A stretch of DNA of 64,000 bases from Apodemus sylvaticus (lineage: Eukaryota > Chordata > Mammalia > Rodentia > Muridae), in the NCBI RefSeq assembly GCF_947179515.1, contig NC_067495.1, positions 21,137,470 through 21,201,469 on the forward strand, in the 5' to 3' direction. Numbering within the stretch: the first letter of the stretch is position 1; every line of letters starts with the position of its first letter. The notes under the pieces are model-generated. The model searched no databases and was not told the origin of the DNA. It saw only the letters and a list, made by a program, of their open reading frames with translations. A program made the translations under genes and the position numbers. Shown piece after piece: positions 37,598 through 48,805 of the stretch.

Positions 37598-38149
37598 GAT
37601 TGGTCTTTACATTTTGTCCTAGATTTCCTGGATGTTTTGGGTTAGGTGATTTTTGCATTTTCCATTTTTTGACTGTTGTGTCAATGTTTTCTATGGTATG
37701 TTTTGAACCTGAAATTCTCACCTCTATCTCTTGTATTGTGTTCTTGATGTTTGCATCCATTATTCCTGACTTCTTTCCTAGGATTTCTATGTCCAGTGTT
37801 GTTTCCATTTGGCAATTTCTTTTCTGTCCACCTCAACCTTTTAGATCCTAGATAGTTTTTTCAATTCCTACACCTGTTTGGTTGTCCTTTCATGTAATTC
37901 TTTTAAGTATTCTACCTGTTTACCTGTGTTCTCCTGTATTTATTTAATTTAGTTATTTATGTCCTTCCACAAGTCCTCCCTCAGCATCATGTGCTGTGAT
38001 TTTCAATCTAACTCTTACTTTTCTGTTGTGTTGGGGTATCCTTAACTTTCTGTTGTGAGAGAACTGGGTTTGGAGCATGCCATTTTGTCCTGGTTTTTGT
38101 TAGTAATGTTCTTGTGTTTGCCTTTTGCCATCTGGTTATCTCTGGTGTC

Positions 38150-38600
38150 AGTTGGTCCTGCTTTCTCTGGCAGGATCTTGTCCATCCAGTAGGCATACAA
38201 GCCTGTCTCAGTACCCCTGGGAAACCAGCTATACCCTGGCACAGATTTCTGTAGTTCAGCATAGCTCCTAGGTGCAGACAGATCCTGGAAGGACATTGTC
38301 ACAGCTATTCTGCCACACTGAGATCCCTGTGCTCCTGGCTTTACCCACCTGCACAGTCACTGGAGACAAAATGGGAGTTTCACCTCCAAATGTAGAGAAA
38401 AAGGACACCCTGCAGAACAGTTCTCCCCTAGTAGGACTGGAGCTCAGACAGCTGAAGTGCACCTCAGCTCCTGGGTGCATGTGGACATCAGATGGACACT
38501 GTCCCAGCTGCTCTGGCCCTCCTGTGTTCTCTGCACTCCTGGCCATATGTGCCTTTACAGGCTCTGGAGAGAAAATGTGCCCTCTCCAATTAGTTTTTTA
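38150..38600 (-). promoter_or_regulatory. L1-G 5'UTR with about two diverged monomers
   Basis: 'gctcctaggtgcagacag' (about 38,265) recurs as 'gctcctgggtgcatgtgg' (about 38,466), a period of about 201 bp. The layout is like the 197-bp monomers of the younger L1s but the sequence is different, pointing to another monomer class. Confidence 0.55.
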
Positions 38601-38815
38601 AAATAAAAATGACTTGTGGATTTTTGTAGAATATTGTGCATGAAATAAAATGTGAAGTTCAAAATGGGAAATCACAAGAGAATATCAAATATATTCTCAC
38701 CTCCCCTAACTGTTAACTTGTTTTCTGTCTAGCTTTAACTATATGAATGTAGTATGGTAAATTCTTAAATTTCTGCAGAATTTAATAAATAATGCTTATA
38801 GCCTTCTTCTTGACC
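38601..38815. other. Unassigned AT-rich sequence
   Basis: I see no gene, no repeat family that I recognise and no internal periodicity. Confidence 0.5.
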
Positions 38816-39175
38816 AAGTGACTTAGGGTTTTATTACTGTTAAGAGACTCCATGATCATAATACTTCTCATGAAAGAAGACATTTATGTGGGCCTGTCAT
38901 ACAGTTTCTGAGGTTTAGTCCACTATCTTCATGACAGGAAGCATGGCAGAGAGTTCTATATCTTGATCAGCCAATAGCAGAAAGAGAGTATGAGTCACAC
39001 TGGTCTTAGTTTGACAATAGGAGACCTTAAAGCCTTCTATGACACAATAGCTTCAACAAGGTCACGACTTTTACAAGAATGCCACCTCTTTTAATAGTGC
39101 CACTTCCTATGACAAAGCATTCAAATAAACCTGTCTAAAGGTCTCCTTTTTATTCATACAACTCTAACTGTCATG
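38816..39175 (+). repeat. Old rodent interspersed repeat, copy a
   Basis: 'gttaagagactccatgatca', 'ggaagcatggcagagagttc' and 'tagtgccacttcctatgac' are typical of an abundant rodent dispersed repeat that starts 'tagggtttctattgctgtga'. A second, differently preserved copy lies at 39,406-39,800 in the same orientation. I do not give a family name. Confidence 0.6.
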
Positions 39176-39225
39176 TTGAATATAAAATACAGAAGGAAAA
39201 TGTGGATTTGTTTGTAACTATTATT

Positions 39226-39405
39226 CAGTGTTCTCTAGAGTTACAGAACTAATTAAATATGTTTATATATGAGGAAAATTTTTATAACGTGTTACACTCT
39301 GTAGTCCAAATAACCCAACAATGAGCATCTGTGAATGGGAAGTCCAAGAATCTAGTAGTTGCTCAGTCCCAAGAAGCTTTTTGATATACTTTGTCTTCAG
39401 ACTAA
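39226..39405 (+). repeat. Old rodent interspersed repeat beginning 'cagtgttctctagag'
   Basis: It starts with the CAGTG-type terminus seen in rodent hAT-Charlie relics (URR1-like) and includes 'gaatgggaagtccaagaatc'. The URR1 assignment is from memory and uncertain. It lies between copies a and b of the other repeat. Confidence 0.5.
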
Positions 39406-39800
39406 TCTGTGTCTTAGGGTTTCTATTCCTTTAAAAACATCATGAGGAAGTTGGTGTAGATAGGATTTATTTAGCTTACACTTCCACATTGTTTTTCCTC
39501 ACCAAAGAAGTCAACACTGAACTATAGCAGGTCAGGAAGCAGGTCCTGATGCAGATGGCATGGGGGGATGTTAATTTCTGCCTTTATTCCCCTGGCTTGC
39601 TCAGCTTGCTTTCTTACAAAAATCAGGACTACCAGACCAGATGGAGGAACCACCTACAATGGGCATTCCCACCCTTGATCACTACTTGAGACTGCCTTAC
39701 AGCTGGATTTCATGGAGGCTTTTCCTCAAGGGAAGTTTATTTCTGTTTAACAAAAGCCCAGGTTTTGTTAAGTTGACACACAAAATTAGCCAGTACAAAG
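39406..39800 (+). repeat. Old rodent interspersed repeat, copy b
   Basis: Starts 'cttagggtttctattcc', includes 'gtcaggaagcaggtcctgat', 'accacctacaatgggcattc' and 'cttacagctggatttcatgg', and ends 'gttgacacacaaaattagcc'. It is the fuller of the two copies of this dispersed repeat. Confidence 0.65.
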
Positions 39801-39934
39801 TGGAATCCTGAAGAAATTGGTTTCAACTTATGTGCTGGTAAATATGTACCAGCAGTCGGAGAAGAGTGAGGCTTCCTTCTTACATTGTCCTTATGTAAAC
39901 ATCAAACAGTAATATTGGCCTAGGATAATGTGTA

Positions 39935-40012
39935 ATACCAATGCTGGATTTGAACCTTGCTATATCCCACGCTGGCGTTGAACTCAGAGATCTGTTTGAC
40001 TTGGTTTCCTCA
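39935..40012 (-). mobile_element. Degraded B1-related relic
   Basis: 'gctggatttgaaccttgcta' and 'gttgaactcagagatctgtt' resemble the complement of a B1 internal region. No ends or direct repeats can be recognised. Confidence 0.45.
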
Positions 40013-40379
40013 TTCTAAAAACATGTACTAAGTCTTTTGGGTGTAAGGTTTATATGGCCACTGTGCCTCAAGATCAAGATCAAAATATGTGTCTTCCTAT
40101 GTCTAGGTCTATGTCAGACACCTGCGTCCTCCAGGCTCATGACCTTGATCAAAGGTGCACCCTACATTTCAGGATTGTAGTTCATTCTATATGTATTCAA
40201 GGTGACAATCAGGAATAGTCATTACATTAATCAAACATAATCCTCCAGTGTCTTGGCAAGTACACTGTGAAACTCTAATTTACATCTGTGTTTAAGAGAC
40301 ATCACTGTTTTAGGGAGAGTTGACACCATAAACTCCAGTAAACACACTTCCCTTTTGCATGAAACATATTCTTTCATTT

Positions 40380-40441
40380 TATTGAAATACATTTTTATTT
40401 TATTTCATTTGACTTTATTATTTTATTTTATTTTATTTTAC
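40380..40441. repeat. TTTTA-rich low-complexity tract
   Basis: Imperfect ATTTT/TTTTA repeats. Confidence 0.85.
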
Positions 40442-41925
40442 AATTTTGCTTCTCATGGTCCTCAAAATTTACAGTCACAGGTTGATGCATGATTTCAAAA
40501 TTAATTTGGTTTGTAGGGACTTTTTACCAATCCAATGGTCATTAAAAACTCTGGTATGTTATGTCTTGACACTGGTTCTTTACAGAATGTTCCATTCAGT
40601 TTGGTAGCTATGGAAACATAACTTCTAGAATCACTCCTCTTAACTTGGAAATCACTAACACTTGGTCTTCTTAGAAAAGACAGAGGCAGGTATTTGATAT
40701 TGTCCATGAGGCATTTACCACCTAATCACCTTCAATTTCAAAGGAAATTGAAGAACAAAGGCTACAGGTCTATAATTAGATATTTTTAAACATATTTTCT
40801 GATATAACTAGGTGGCAGGCAGGAAATGACAATTGATATATAGGAGTGGTTTTAAAAGGGAATGATTTCTGGGGTGGGAGGAAATAATGGGTCGGGGTGG
40901 GGAGAAAAACCTTGGCTCTTTATATGAACTGTGACTCATGCTCAGGGGGACATGCAACAGGGATGACAATGGGAATGTATAGCCTCTGTGCATTAAGTGA
41001 TGGCATATCTTTTTGTTTTTGGGTTGTCTGATGGTGCCATCATTGTCAGGTAGGGCTCAAAGTGGAGGTTTCCTGATTGCCAACACTTTCCATGTGTGTA
41101 AATCTTTCTGAAAATCATAACTGCTGTAAGTCAAATGGGTGAGTGTTGTGAAGAGTGCACTCTGTTTACATCATTGAATCTTTCTGAAACTGGGAATATG
41201 AAACATTCCTTGTGTTGTTTCCCTATCTATAAAATGAGCACTATGATGGTATAGCATTTATTGAAGGGTCAATAATAGCAGATGTGCTAATACATGTCAA
41301 ATGTGTTCCTCTCTTTGTTTTCACATCATTCACTCTGCAATCCATGATCCTGTATTCAGACATTGCTGAAAAGATGTAGCAGGCAAAAATACATGTGAAC
41401 TGCAAGTGGCATAAACATGACAAACACAAAGTAAGAGGTATGTAAGTAAGTTCACATTACAACGGAGAACAGTTACCATATTCCAGTATGGAGACTCTTA
41501 TGTCCTCCTATCTCAGGATATGAGTGCTAGATATCTTAGCCTTGACACTGTCAACATTGTGTGCTGTTTTCTGGGAGTAGGAAGGCAATTATGTGCGCTG
41601 AGGATGCTAGTGCTGTCTGTAGCGTGCCTCTTCCAGAACGTAGCAGCTATCTGCTATACCCCTGGTTGTGAATATCACAAATGTCCAGGCATTTCCAATA
41701 TGCTTGGTTCACATCATTATGCTTGACACTGCCCCTTACCCAGTGAACCTTTTCACAAACCCAATATTTCATATGTCTTTTCATAGACTGAAGGTCACTT
41801 TGAAGGTGAAATCAATTTATTCTAAGATTACTCATAACTGTAAATATTCTCAAGATACTTCAAATGCTAAAGTTTTATTTTCAGAGAGCAGGGGAAACAA
41901 GTAGATTTTCATGACAGGTACCTCA
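40442..41925. other. Non-repetitive-looking segment, no gene recognised
   Basis: About 1.5 kb unlike U, ERV or L1. Frames are shorter than 80 codons and carry no recognisable domain. A stretch at about 41,150-41,330 ('gtttccctatctataaaatg', 'aatcaatctttctgaaac'-like text) has the look of an old MIR element on the plus strand, at low certainty. This may be the ancestral unique sequence of the locus. Confidence 0.4.
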
Positions 41926-44900
41926 GTTATCTGGTATCCCCAGCATACTGTTATTCAGAAAATAGCATCCCCAATTCCTTCCCAGCTTCATGTACAGTCA
42001 CCTCTAGACCTCTTTGAACAAAGTCCAGTTCTGAAAGATGGCCTAGCCTTAGAGGCTCTCAGGCTGTGTTTCAGCATTCTAATAAACCAGAAATCTTGAA
42101 TCAGTTTTCACCAGAATTAGCTTCATGTGGATCATGCTGCCACATTCTTCAGTCAGGAGTGATAAAACTTCCCAACTGTGCCATTCCAAATAATTAGAAG
42201 AGTATAGCTCTGCCATTGCCTCTTATTTTTGAGCATTACATAAATTCCCTTTACTGTGCCATTGTTACTGTGCTTACATAGCTAGTCACACAGTTGTTCA
42301 ATACCTCTGCTGACTTCCCAGAGAACCAAGATACTCATTCAAAACCCAAACTAATACCTAAATCTGGGTAGAGTCTTCATTCAGGATCTTTTTTTAAGAG
42401 CGTCTCTGATCCTGTCTACACCATGCCTAAAAACACAGGCTTGGTTCCATCATGAGGCCTCTGCATTTAACTTGCTCAGTTGGTACTCTATCCCCCAGCT
42501 TCCTTTTCTATGCCTACACACCCATTCCTGTTTCTGATGGACATTGAACATACTAGGTTTGTATGATGTGATCTTGATACTCCTGAAATTCTGTTTCCTC
42601 CTCATTCATTCAAAATTGGCTTCTTGCTCCCAGTCCTCCACTCAACTTACTGGTGAGTTCCCCAAGTAATGAGGACAGAATTGCAGTCTGGATTGGACTA
42701 TGCATACCAAAGTATGCATAAATTACACATGGGTGTCCATTGTGGGCAAGTCTCAACATTGTTATCCAGTGTAATCATCTATTCCTAGCCCATATGTTAG
42801 TTATTCCAGAATTAAATATGTAGACATACAATTCAGTCATTGTCCTGGATGATGAGCTCTCCAGAATCTCTTTTCTTATTGCATCTTCACTGAGCCATGA
42901 CTTTCCTGGTCACACAGATCCTGCTCTAATTTTGTTGCTTCCCCTGAGAACTACGATATCCATTATACTCCCACACTCGAAGGCCTAAATCTTTCTTCAG
43001 ATTCACACATCCACCCAACCCGAGGCATGGGTTCTATCATGAAGATTCCTCGTTTAACTTTTTCAATTATTTCTCTAGCTTACAGCCTCCTTTGCCATGT
43101 GTGTACTGCCATTTCTGTTCCTTATGGACTCGACACATATGAGGTTTGGCAGAAGATGGTTTATGGAAGTTGTTTCCATGTTCCTTCTCACCATCTATGC
43201 TGGGCTCCAAGCACTCAGCTCTCACTCAATTTCCTGGTAAGTTCGCCGTAATAGTGAATCCACAAATATCCTCACAATGGAAGGATGCCTACCCAAGTAA
43301 GTCTAGATTTCACATGGGTGTCCTTGTTGGGCAAGTGTGAACCTTTCCCTCCAGTCCCTTCTAGTATTCTCAGTCCTTCCTCAGGAAAGATGTTCCTCCA
43401 CTGGGCTTTCTTGTTTATTATTCCAAATCCTAGCCCATTGTGCCCTGTTCTTATTCCCAGACCATGCTTCTTCTCTTGGCCAATTTTACTGTGTTCCCAA
43501 TACTGACAAGGATTGCATGGCTTTGGGATTTCAAGACCATTTCTCAGAACTGTATTAACTTTGTGAGCTTTTATCAATTTTTTTCAGATTTGGTGCCATG
43601 TGGACCACACTGCTACATAATTTAGCCAGGTATGGTAGAGACTCAACATGATTGTTTGTGCTGTGTTTTACTGACATGTTCTTGAAACTTCTGAGATGTA
43701 GAAACCTCAATTGATAACATTCCTTTTGAAAATTGTCTGTAGAAAAGTCTATTGTAAGCTACCTTTTGTAAAGAATCTTATGGTACTATGGAGCCCTCTA
43801 TGGGTGTTGGCCGCACTGGGTAGGTAGTTCTGGGTTTCTAAAGCAGAAAAAATGGAAGTATCTATAGAATGCAAAACACTATGTAGTATTCTTTAGCGGT
43901 ATCAGGTTCATGTCTTACTTCTAGGTTACAGCTTTGATTCCTGATCTTTTGTCTATCTATGATGGCCAATGAAGATCCTGATCCAATCCTATGGTGAGAT
44001 TGATCACAAATAAATACAACTGTGTAATTCCCCCATGCATGGAGGAATATGGAGACATATGACATGATGTACAGACTTCCCATCAAATACATTTCTTAGC
44101 CTACCATGCTTGTCTCTAGGGTCCTAGATCTGCACAGAAGATAAGATTGAAATTCCACCATGAGTAAGGTCCTACAGTCAGTGTCATGGGGCAGGGGACT
44201 AGCTAAGTATGTGGAAATTACTCATCATTGTCCTTTGTGGGCAAGGCTGAACATTGCCTTACAATGACATGAAATATTCCTCGGCCTCCTCCAGGTCACA
44301 CAGCACCTGCACTGGACTTCCCTGATTTCCTCCATGGTTCCTGACCTGTGTTCTCTCAGAGGGGGTACATGAAACTCCTGCCATGCTTCCTATGGTAAGT
44401 TTTTCCAGAATGAAGCCCAACTGTGCTGTTCTAAATAATTGGAGTCATACAACTCATCTGTTGCATCTGCTCTCCAGAATCTCCCCTTCCAGATCCATTG
44501 CCACTGTGCCAGCATAGTTCTAGTTACAGAGTTGCACAATATCTGTGTTGAATTCCTGGAGATCTAAGATACTTGATCTACCACCACATTCTAATACTTA
44601 TATCTAGGTAAAGATTTAACTCAGCATCTTTTCTTTAATGGCTTCTTTGCTTCTCTCAGGTCCACAACATCTCAGGTTTGCAGGAAAAGGTCTCCAGATA
44701 ATGGTTTCGAGTTTCCTACTCATCATAACATGCTTGGCTCCAAACACTCAGCTTTGTACCCAATTTCATTAAGATTGCTGCAATAGTGAGTTCAGAGGTA
44801 TTTTCACAATGGTAGGATGCCTTCCTAGGAATGTCTAAATTTCACAGGGGCAACCTTGCTGGTCATGGGTGAACCTTTCCCTATTCACAGTCCTTCCTCA

Positions 44901-45285
44901 GGGTAGAGTACCTGCACTGGTCTTCCTTGTTTAGTATTCCAAGTCTCAGCCCACTGTGCCATGTCCTTACCCCCAAACCATGTTTCTCTTGGCCAAATTT
45001 ACTGTATCTCCAGCACTGACACAGATTACTGGATTTTAGCATTCAAGTACATTTTTAAGGACTCTATTAACCATGTAATCTTGCTTCATTTTTTTCAGCA
45101 GATGCAATGCCATGTGGATCACATACTTCTTCCAGGTATGTTAGAGCCACAATATAATGGTTTGTGTGTAGTTTTCCTGAAATCTTCTAGAGTCAACTGA
45201 GAAGCATGAATTTCAAGTGATAACAATAATCCTTGATGGTCTGTAGAAAAGTCTTTGTTAAACTAAATTGAGTAACGATACTTGG
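41926..45285. repeat. Unit-U tandem array, block IV (paralogue of 10.2-14.5 kb)
   Basis: U anchors at 42,130, 43,603 and 45,117. It tracks 10,190-14,470 closely. Shared text includes 'cttcagtcagg', 'gaggcctctg', 'cccacactcgaaggcctaa' and 'cagtcagtgtcatgggg'. Two deletions relative to that block lie at about 42,788 (about 0.6-0.7 kb) and about 44,326 (about 0.5 kb). The left edge is gradual and the right edge joins the ERV-like LTR at about 45,290. Confidence 0.8.
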
Positions 45286-45289
45286 TACT

Positions 45290-45960
45290 ATGTATTGTCA
45301 GTGGTGGCATGACCAAGTAGAAATATCCATGCTTCTTTTGAGTAGGTATGAGTCATTGGCAGTGACCAGGACCAGCAGGGATGCCAGAAGTTGTATGCCA
45401 TGCCTCTCTCAATGAAATGAAGTGTAGTGAAGAAGACATGAGACCAAGGGAGTGCTGTAAAGGAACTCATAACTGTCAGTTAAGTGGTATTTATACTTCC
45501 TTCAAGTATCACATGTCCTCCCACAGGTCTTTCTTCAGCAAAACACCATGTGAGCCTGTCTTAGCTAAAGTATGTGTGAGTCTGACATAATTCTGCCAAT
45601 AGGCCAGAGTATTAGGATGTCCCCAGAATATGGGCCAAAATTTTTGTTGATGTGTATCCCTCTATGACCTCATTACAAATGCTGGCCATTAAGGAATGGC
45701 AAGACATACCAAAACTTTCCAGCATTTTCCACTGTCTGTTGGGTCGCTCTTAACTTCATATATCCTTTCAAGTCTTTAATTTCACAAAACAAATTTTCAC
45801 ATGAGTGCCACAGCCAAACATCATTTGACATAAGTGACATCCCAAACAACTCACGAGTTTCCATTTCATATACTCTTTTATGTTTAAGAATTTTCCTTTT
45901 CTCTAACATGAACCATGTATACACTATAGAAATAAATATAAGAACCATCACATTTAGGTA
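45290..45960 (-). mobile_element. ERV remnant, LTR and upstream segment (copy 3)
   Basis: Same order as copy 2: minus-strand LTR-like sequence with a TATA-like box, preceded (45,951-45,830) by a frame whose first residues are a hydrophobic stretch followed by E-K-R-K, possibly the end of env. The downstream end begins at 'gtggtggcatgacc' (45,300), about 45 bp short of copy 2, where U sequence joins directly. The 92-codon frame at 45,951-45,673 runs from that segment into the LTR and is not a cellular gene. Confidence 0.6.
45488..45495 (-). promoter_or_regulatory. TATA-like box of the ERV LTR (copy 3)
   Basis: The minus strand reads TATAAATA between 'cttgaaggaag' and 'ccacttaactgac'. Copy 2 has the weaker TATAAG at 25,050. 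It would set the start of the LTR transcript. Its activity is not testable from sequence. Confidence 0.45.
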
Positions 45961-45984
45961 TTTTAGTTCTCTGAGGAAGCATCA

Positions 45985-47655
45985 GATATAACTTTAAATT
46001 TCTATCAATATAAAATAATGAAACAAAACCTTTCAATTTCTATTAATATACAGTAATTAAACAAAAACTTAAATTTCTTTGAATGTACAGTAATTCAAAC
46101 CAAATGAAGTTTTGTTTCTATTAGCATATAATAAAGAAAACAACTTAACTTCTATTAATATACAATAATTAAAACACCTTTTAATGTCTACTAATAAAAT
46201 ATATTTCAAATAAAATGATATTAAATTTTTATTAATACACAATAATTCAAATGAAACTACTTTAAATTTCAGTTAATATACAAAAATTAAAAGAACACTA
46301 AATTTCTATTAATATACTATAATTCAAACAAAATGAACTTATATTTTTATCAATCTACAATAATTAAACAAAAACATAAAATTTTTATGAATATACATTT
46401 AATTAAAATAAAATGACATCAAAGTTCTATTAATAGATTATAATCATAACAAAATGATGTTAAATTTCTATCCAAAGACAATAATTCAAAAACCATAACA
46501 TTTTATTAAAATACATTTAATTCAAATAAAATGAAATCAAATTTCTATCAATATACAGTAATCCAAAATAAAAGACTTAAAATTTCTATCAATATGATAG
46601 AATTCAACAAAATTCAGATAGCATCACATCAAATTTCACTTAATATATCATAATCCAAACAAAATGACTTTAAATTTTTATGAATATACAGTAATAAATC
46701 AAACTGATTGTAAATTTCTATTAATATGCAATATTAAGCATAATGAAATTTCTAATATGCAACAAAACAAATTTCTATCAATATACAATAATTAAAAAAC
46801 ACTGAACTTCTATTAATATACTATAATTCAAATAAAATGACTTTAATATTTCATCAATATACAATTTAAAAAACACAAATTTCTACTAATATACAATACT
46901 TAAAACAAAAAATCTTAAATTTCTATTAATATACAATTATTTAAACAAAATGACTTTAAATTCCTAGTAATGTAAAATCATTCAAATAAAATGTCAAATA
47001 TATTAAAGTATAAAACATATATTTCTATTAATATGCAATTAATCAAAGAAATGAATTCTTAATTTCTATTAATATCCAGGAAGTAAACAGACACCTTTAA
47101 TTTCCATTAATATACAATAATTTAAAAGGCCTTAAATTTCAACTAATATATATTAATTCAAACAGAACAATTTTACATTTCTTTCATTATAAAATAATTC
47201 AACAAAAAATTATGTACCAATTAATATATACTAATTCAGAATGAACATAATTTTCTACCAATATATAATTATAAAAAACACTAAATATCATTTAATATAT
47301 AATAATTCATACAAATGACTCCTAATTTCTATGAATATACAATAATTAGACAAAAACCTTATATTTCTATTAATGTACAATAATTCAAACAAAATGACTA
47401 TTCATTTCTATCAATATACTATAATTCAAAAAATTACATCTCTTTCAATATGCATTAATTATGCAAAACATTACATTTCTATTAATATACAGTAACAAAA
47501 TACTTATATTTCAATCAATATCCAATAATTAAATAAAACCTAAAATCTCCCTTAATATTTCATTTCAAACAAAACAAATTTAAATTTCTTTCAATATAAA
47601 CAATTAAATGAAACAACCCTAAAATTTTATCAATGTACAACAGTTAAGCAAAACA
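45985..47655. repeat. AT-rich minisatellite, expanded block (about 40 units)
   Basis: About 1.65 kb of tandem, strongly diverged ~35-42-bp units with the core 'tttctattaatatacaataa' followed by an A-rich end such as 'ttcaaacaaaatgacttt'. Variation includes changes in the second half of the unit and loss of a few bases. It sits between the ERV-like LTR and ERV internal sequence, where copy 2 has only 2-3 units. No CRISPR character: there are no unique spacers and no conserved palindrome. Confidence 0.93.
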
Positions 47656-48050
47656 ATGTAACAGTCTAGATGAAAAGAAACATAACACATTAAGTGATCA
47701 CAATCACCCACCCCAACTGAAGAGTTGGTAAAGTAGTCTTCTTATATATATTTGTTTCCTACTGAATGGGGCAAAGAATTCCCCTTTTTGGTCCCCAAAG
47801 GAAAAATGGTTAGTCTGTATAAAGGTAGTTGTAACATTTATTGCCCAATCTCTGCATTTATCCAATCTATGCATTGCCTCTCCTTTCTATATATTGTCTA
47901 TTCTCTATGTTTATCCACTTTCTGTGTGATTGATCATTAGTGCTAGTCTATTTGAAGTTAATTTGGGTCCAATATTTAGAGAAATCAGTAACTGAGACAG
48001 TCTTTGAATCACCTGGGCTCATTTCTTTGTGAAGACACCCCTGTCTCAGC
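47656..48050 (-). other. Probable ERV internal sequence, unassigned
   Basis: Lies between the minisatellite and the integrase relic and is absent from the shorter copy 2. By position on the minus strand it would be downstream of integrase, hence the pol end or env beginning, but no domain is recognisable. Confidence 0.35.
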
Positions 48051-48059
48051 TAAAAGGTT

Positions 48060-48690
48060 TTCACTGGTCAAATCTAAACGTCATACGTATTATTGCTTAC
48101 CATAATTTTATTTCACTGTAGATACATAAACATAACCACATCCCATCCCCATCTTAAAACTTTTGCTGCTTTCCTTTCTAATGTTATCAAATCCTCAAAG
48201 TACATTTTATTGGCTTAGTTCTCAGGTTTATTTATTTAATTTTTTTGATAACCCTTTGTGTCTCAGCTCCTGTTGTTACTTTTTCATCAAAATTTAGAAA
48301 ATTGAATGTGAACAAACAGTTATTAGGTATTATTATATACCAGAAGGGTTTTATTCTCCCAATTTTTAATAAGCATATCCTTTAAGGTATGATTGGCTCT
48401 TTCTATAACTGCTTTTCCAGTGGGATTGTGTACTATAACAGTAACATGATTTATTTTATGAAATGGGAAGAATTGTTTGAAGTTATTGTATACATACATG
48501 AAAAAATAATCAACTTTAATTTGTGCAGTTTCTCTTTGATTGCCATCATTTCAAATAAATGCTCATTATTACACAATGAGCCCTTTAAGAACTCAAAAGC
48601 AGGTGCCCACTGAAACCTTGAGTTTGTGTAAATGGTATGGAGTATAAATGCTTGTTTTCAAATTTCTCCCAATACCAATTGCATGTTGAA
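48060..48690 (-). pseudogene. ERV integrase relic (class II-like), copy 2
   Basis: Parallels 25,690-26,380. On the minus strand, between about 48,520 and 48,380, one frame reads an I-K-x-D block (the second catalytic Asp is kept), then an N-H-V-T block and the N-P-T-G ... E-R-A-N-H-T-L block that carries the catalytic Glu of the DD35E core. Upstream frames are broken. The zinc-finger region and the first catalytic Asp are not recognisable. A degraded W-G/W-D-V-V-M-F-M-Y stretch near 48,140 corresponds to the C-terminal domain. It is not functional. Confidence 0.75.
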
Positions 48691-48699
48691 ATGCTAGTT

Positions 48700-48805
48700 A
48701 TGCAGTCCACACTCACTTTCAGTTAAGAGGTATTTATAAAACCTTCTAAAAACACATGACCTTCCATGGGTCATTATTCAGAAAAATTTCATGTGAACCT
48801 TTCTA
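48700..48805 (-). mobile_element. ERV LTR fragment adjoining integrase copy 2
   Basis: 'tcagttaagaggtatttata' and 'ccttccatgggtcattattc' match the TATA-box part of the LTR at 45,470-45,550. It parallels the fragment at 26,385-26,545, so both ERV copies share this unusual integrase-to-LTR join and derive from one deleted provirus. It is interrupted at 48,806 by an L1 tail. Confidence 0.6.

Larger units (their letters stand above)
36915..38600 (-). mobile_element. Old L1 'L1-G': ORF1 and 5'UTR
   Basis: Minus-strand L1 5' portion. The intergenic spacer and ORF1 C-terminal region (36,960-37,424) are interrupted by a B1. The ORF1 coiled-coil part follows (37,808-37,609: LDIEILGKKSGIMDANI, then IQEIEVRISGSKHTIENID), then the ORF1 N-terminus near 38,130 and a 5'UTR to about 38,600. 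Stops break ORF1. It is of an older subfamily than L1-2/3/4, judging by the 5'UTR, which differs from their 197-bp monomers. Confidence 0.85.

Noticed and set aside
41520..41726. Small cysteine-containing frame (68 codons) as a possible gene
   Set aside because: No signal peptide pattern, no neighbouring exons with matching phase and no family resemblance. Its length is within chance expectation.
45673..45951. 92-codon minus-strand frame that looks like a small membrane protein
   Set aside because: It starts in ERV internal sequence (possible end of env) and runs into the LTR. The homologous frames in copies 1 and 2 are broken. Treated as an ERV relic, not a cellular gene.
45985..47655. CRISPR-like regular repeats
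   Set aside because: Units are contiguous and diverged with no unique spacers, no cas genes are present, and the DNA is mammalian. It is a minisatellite.
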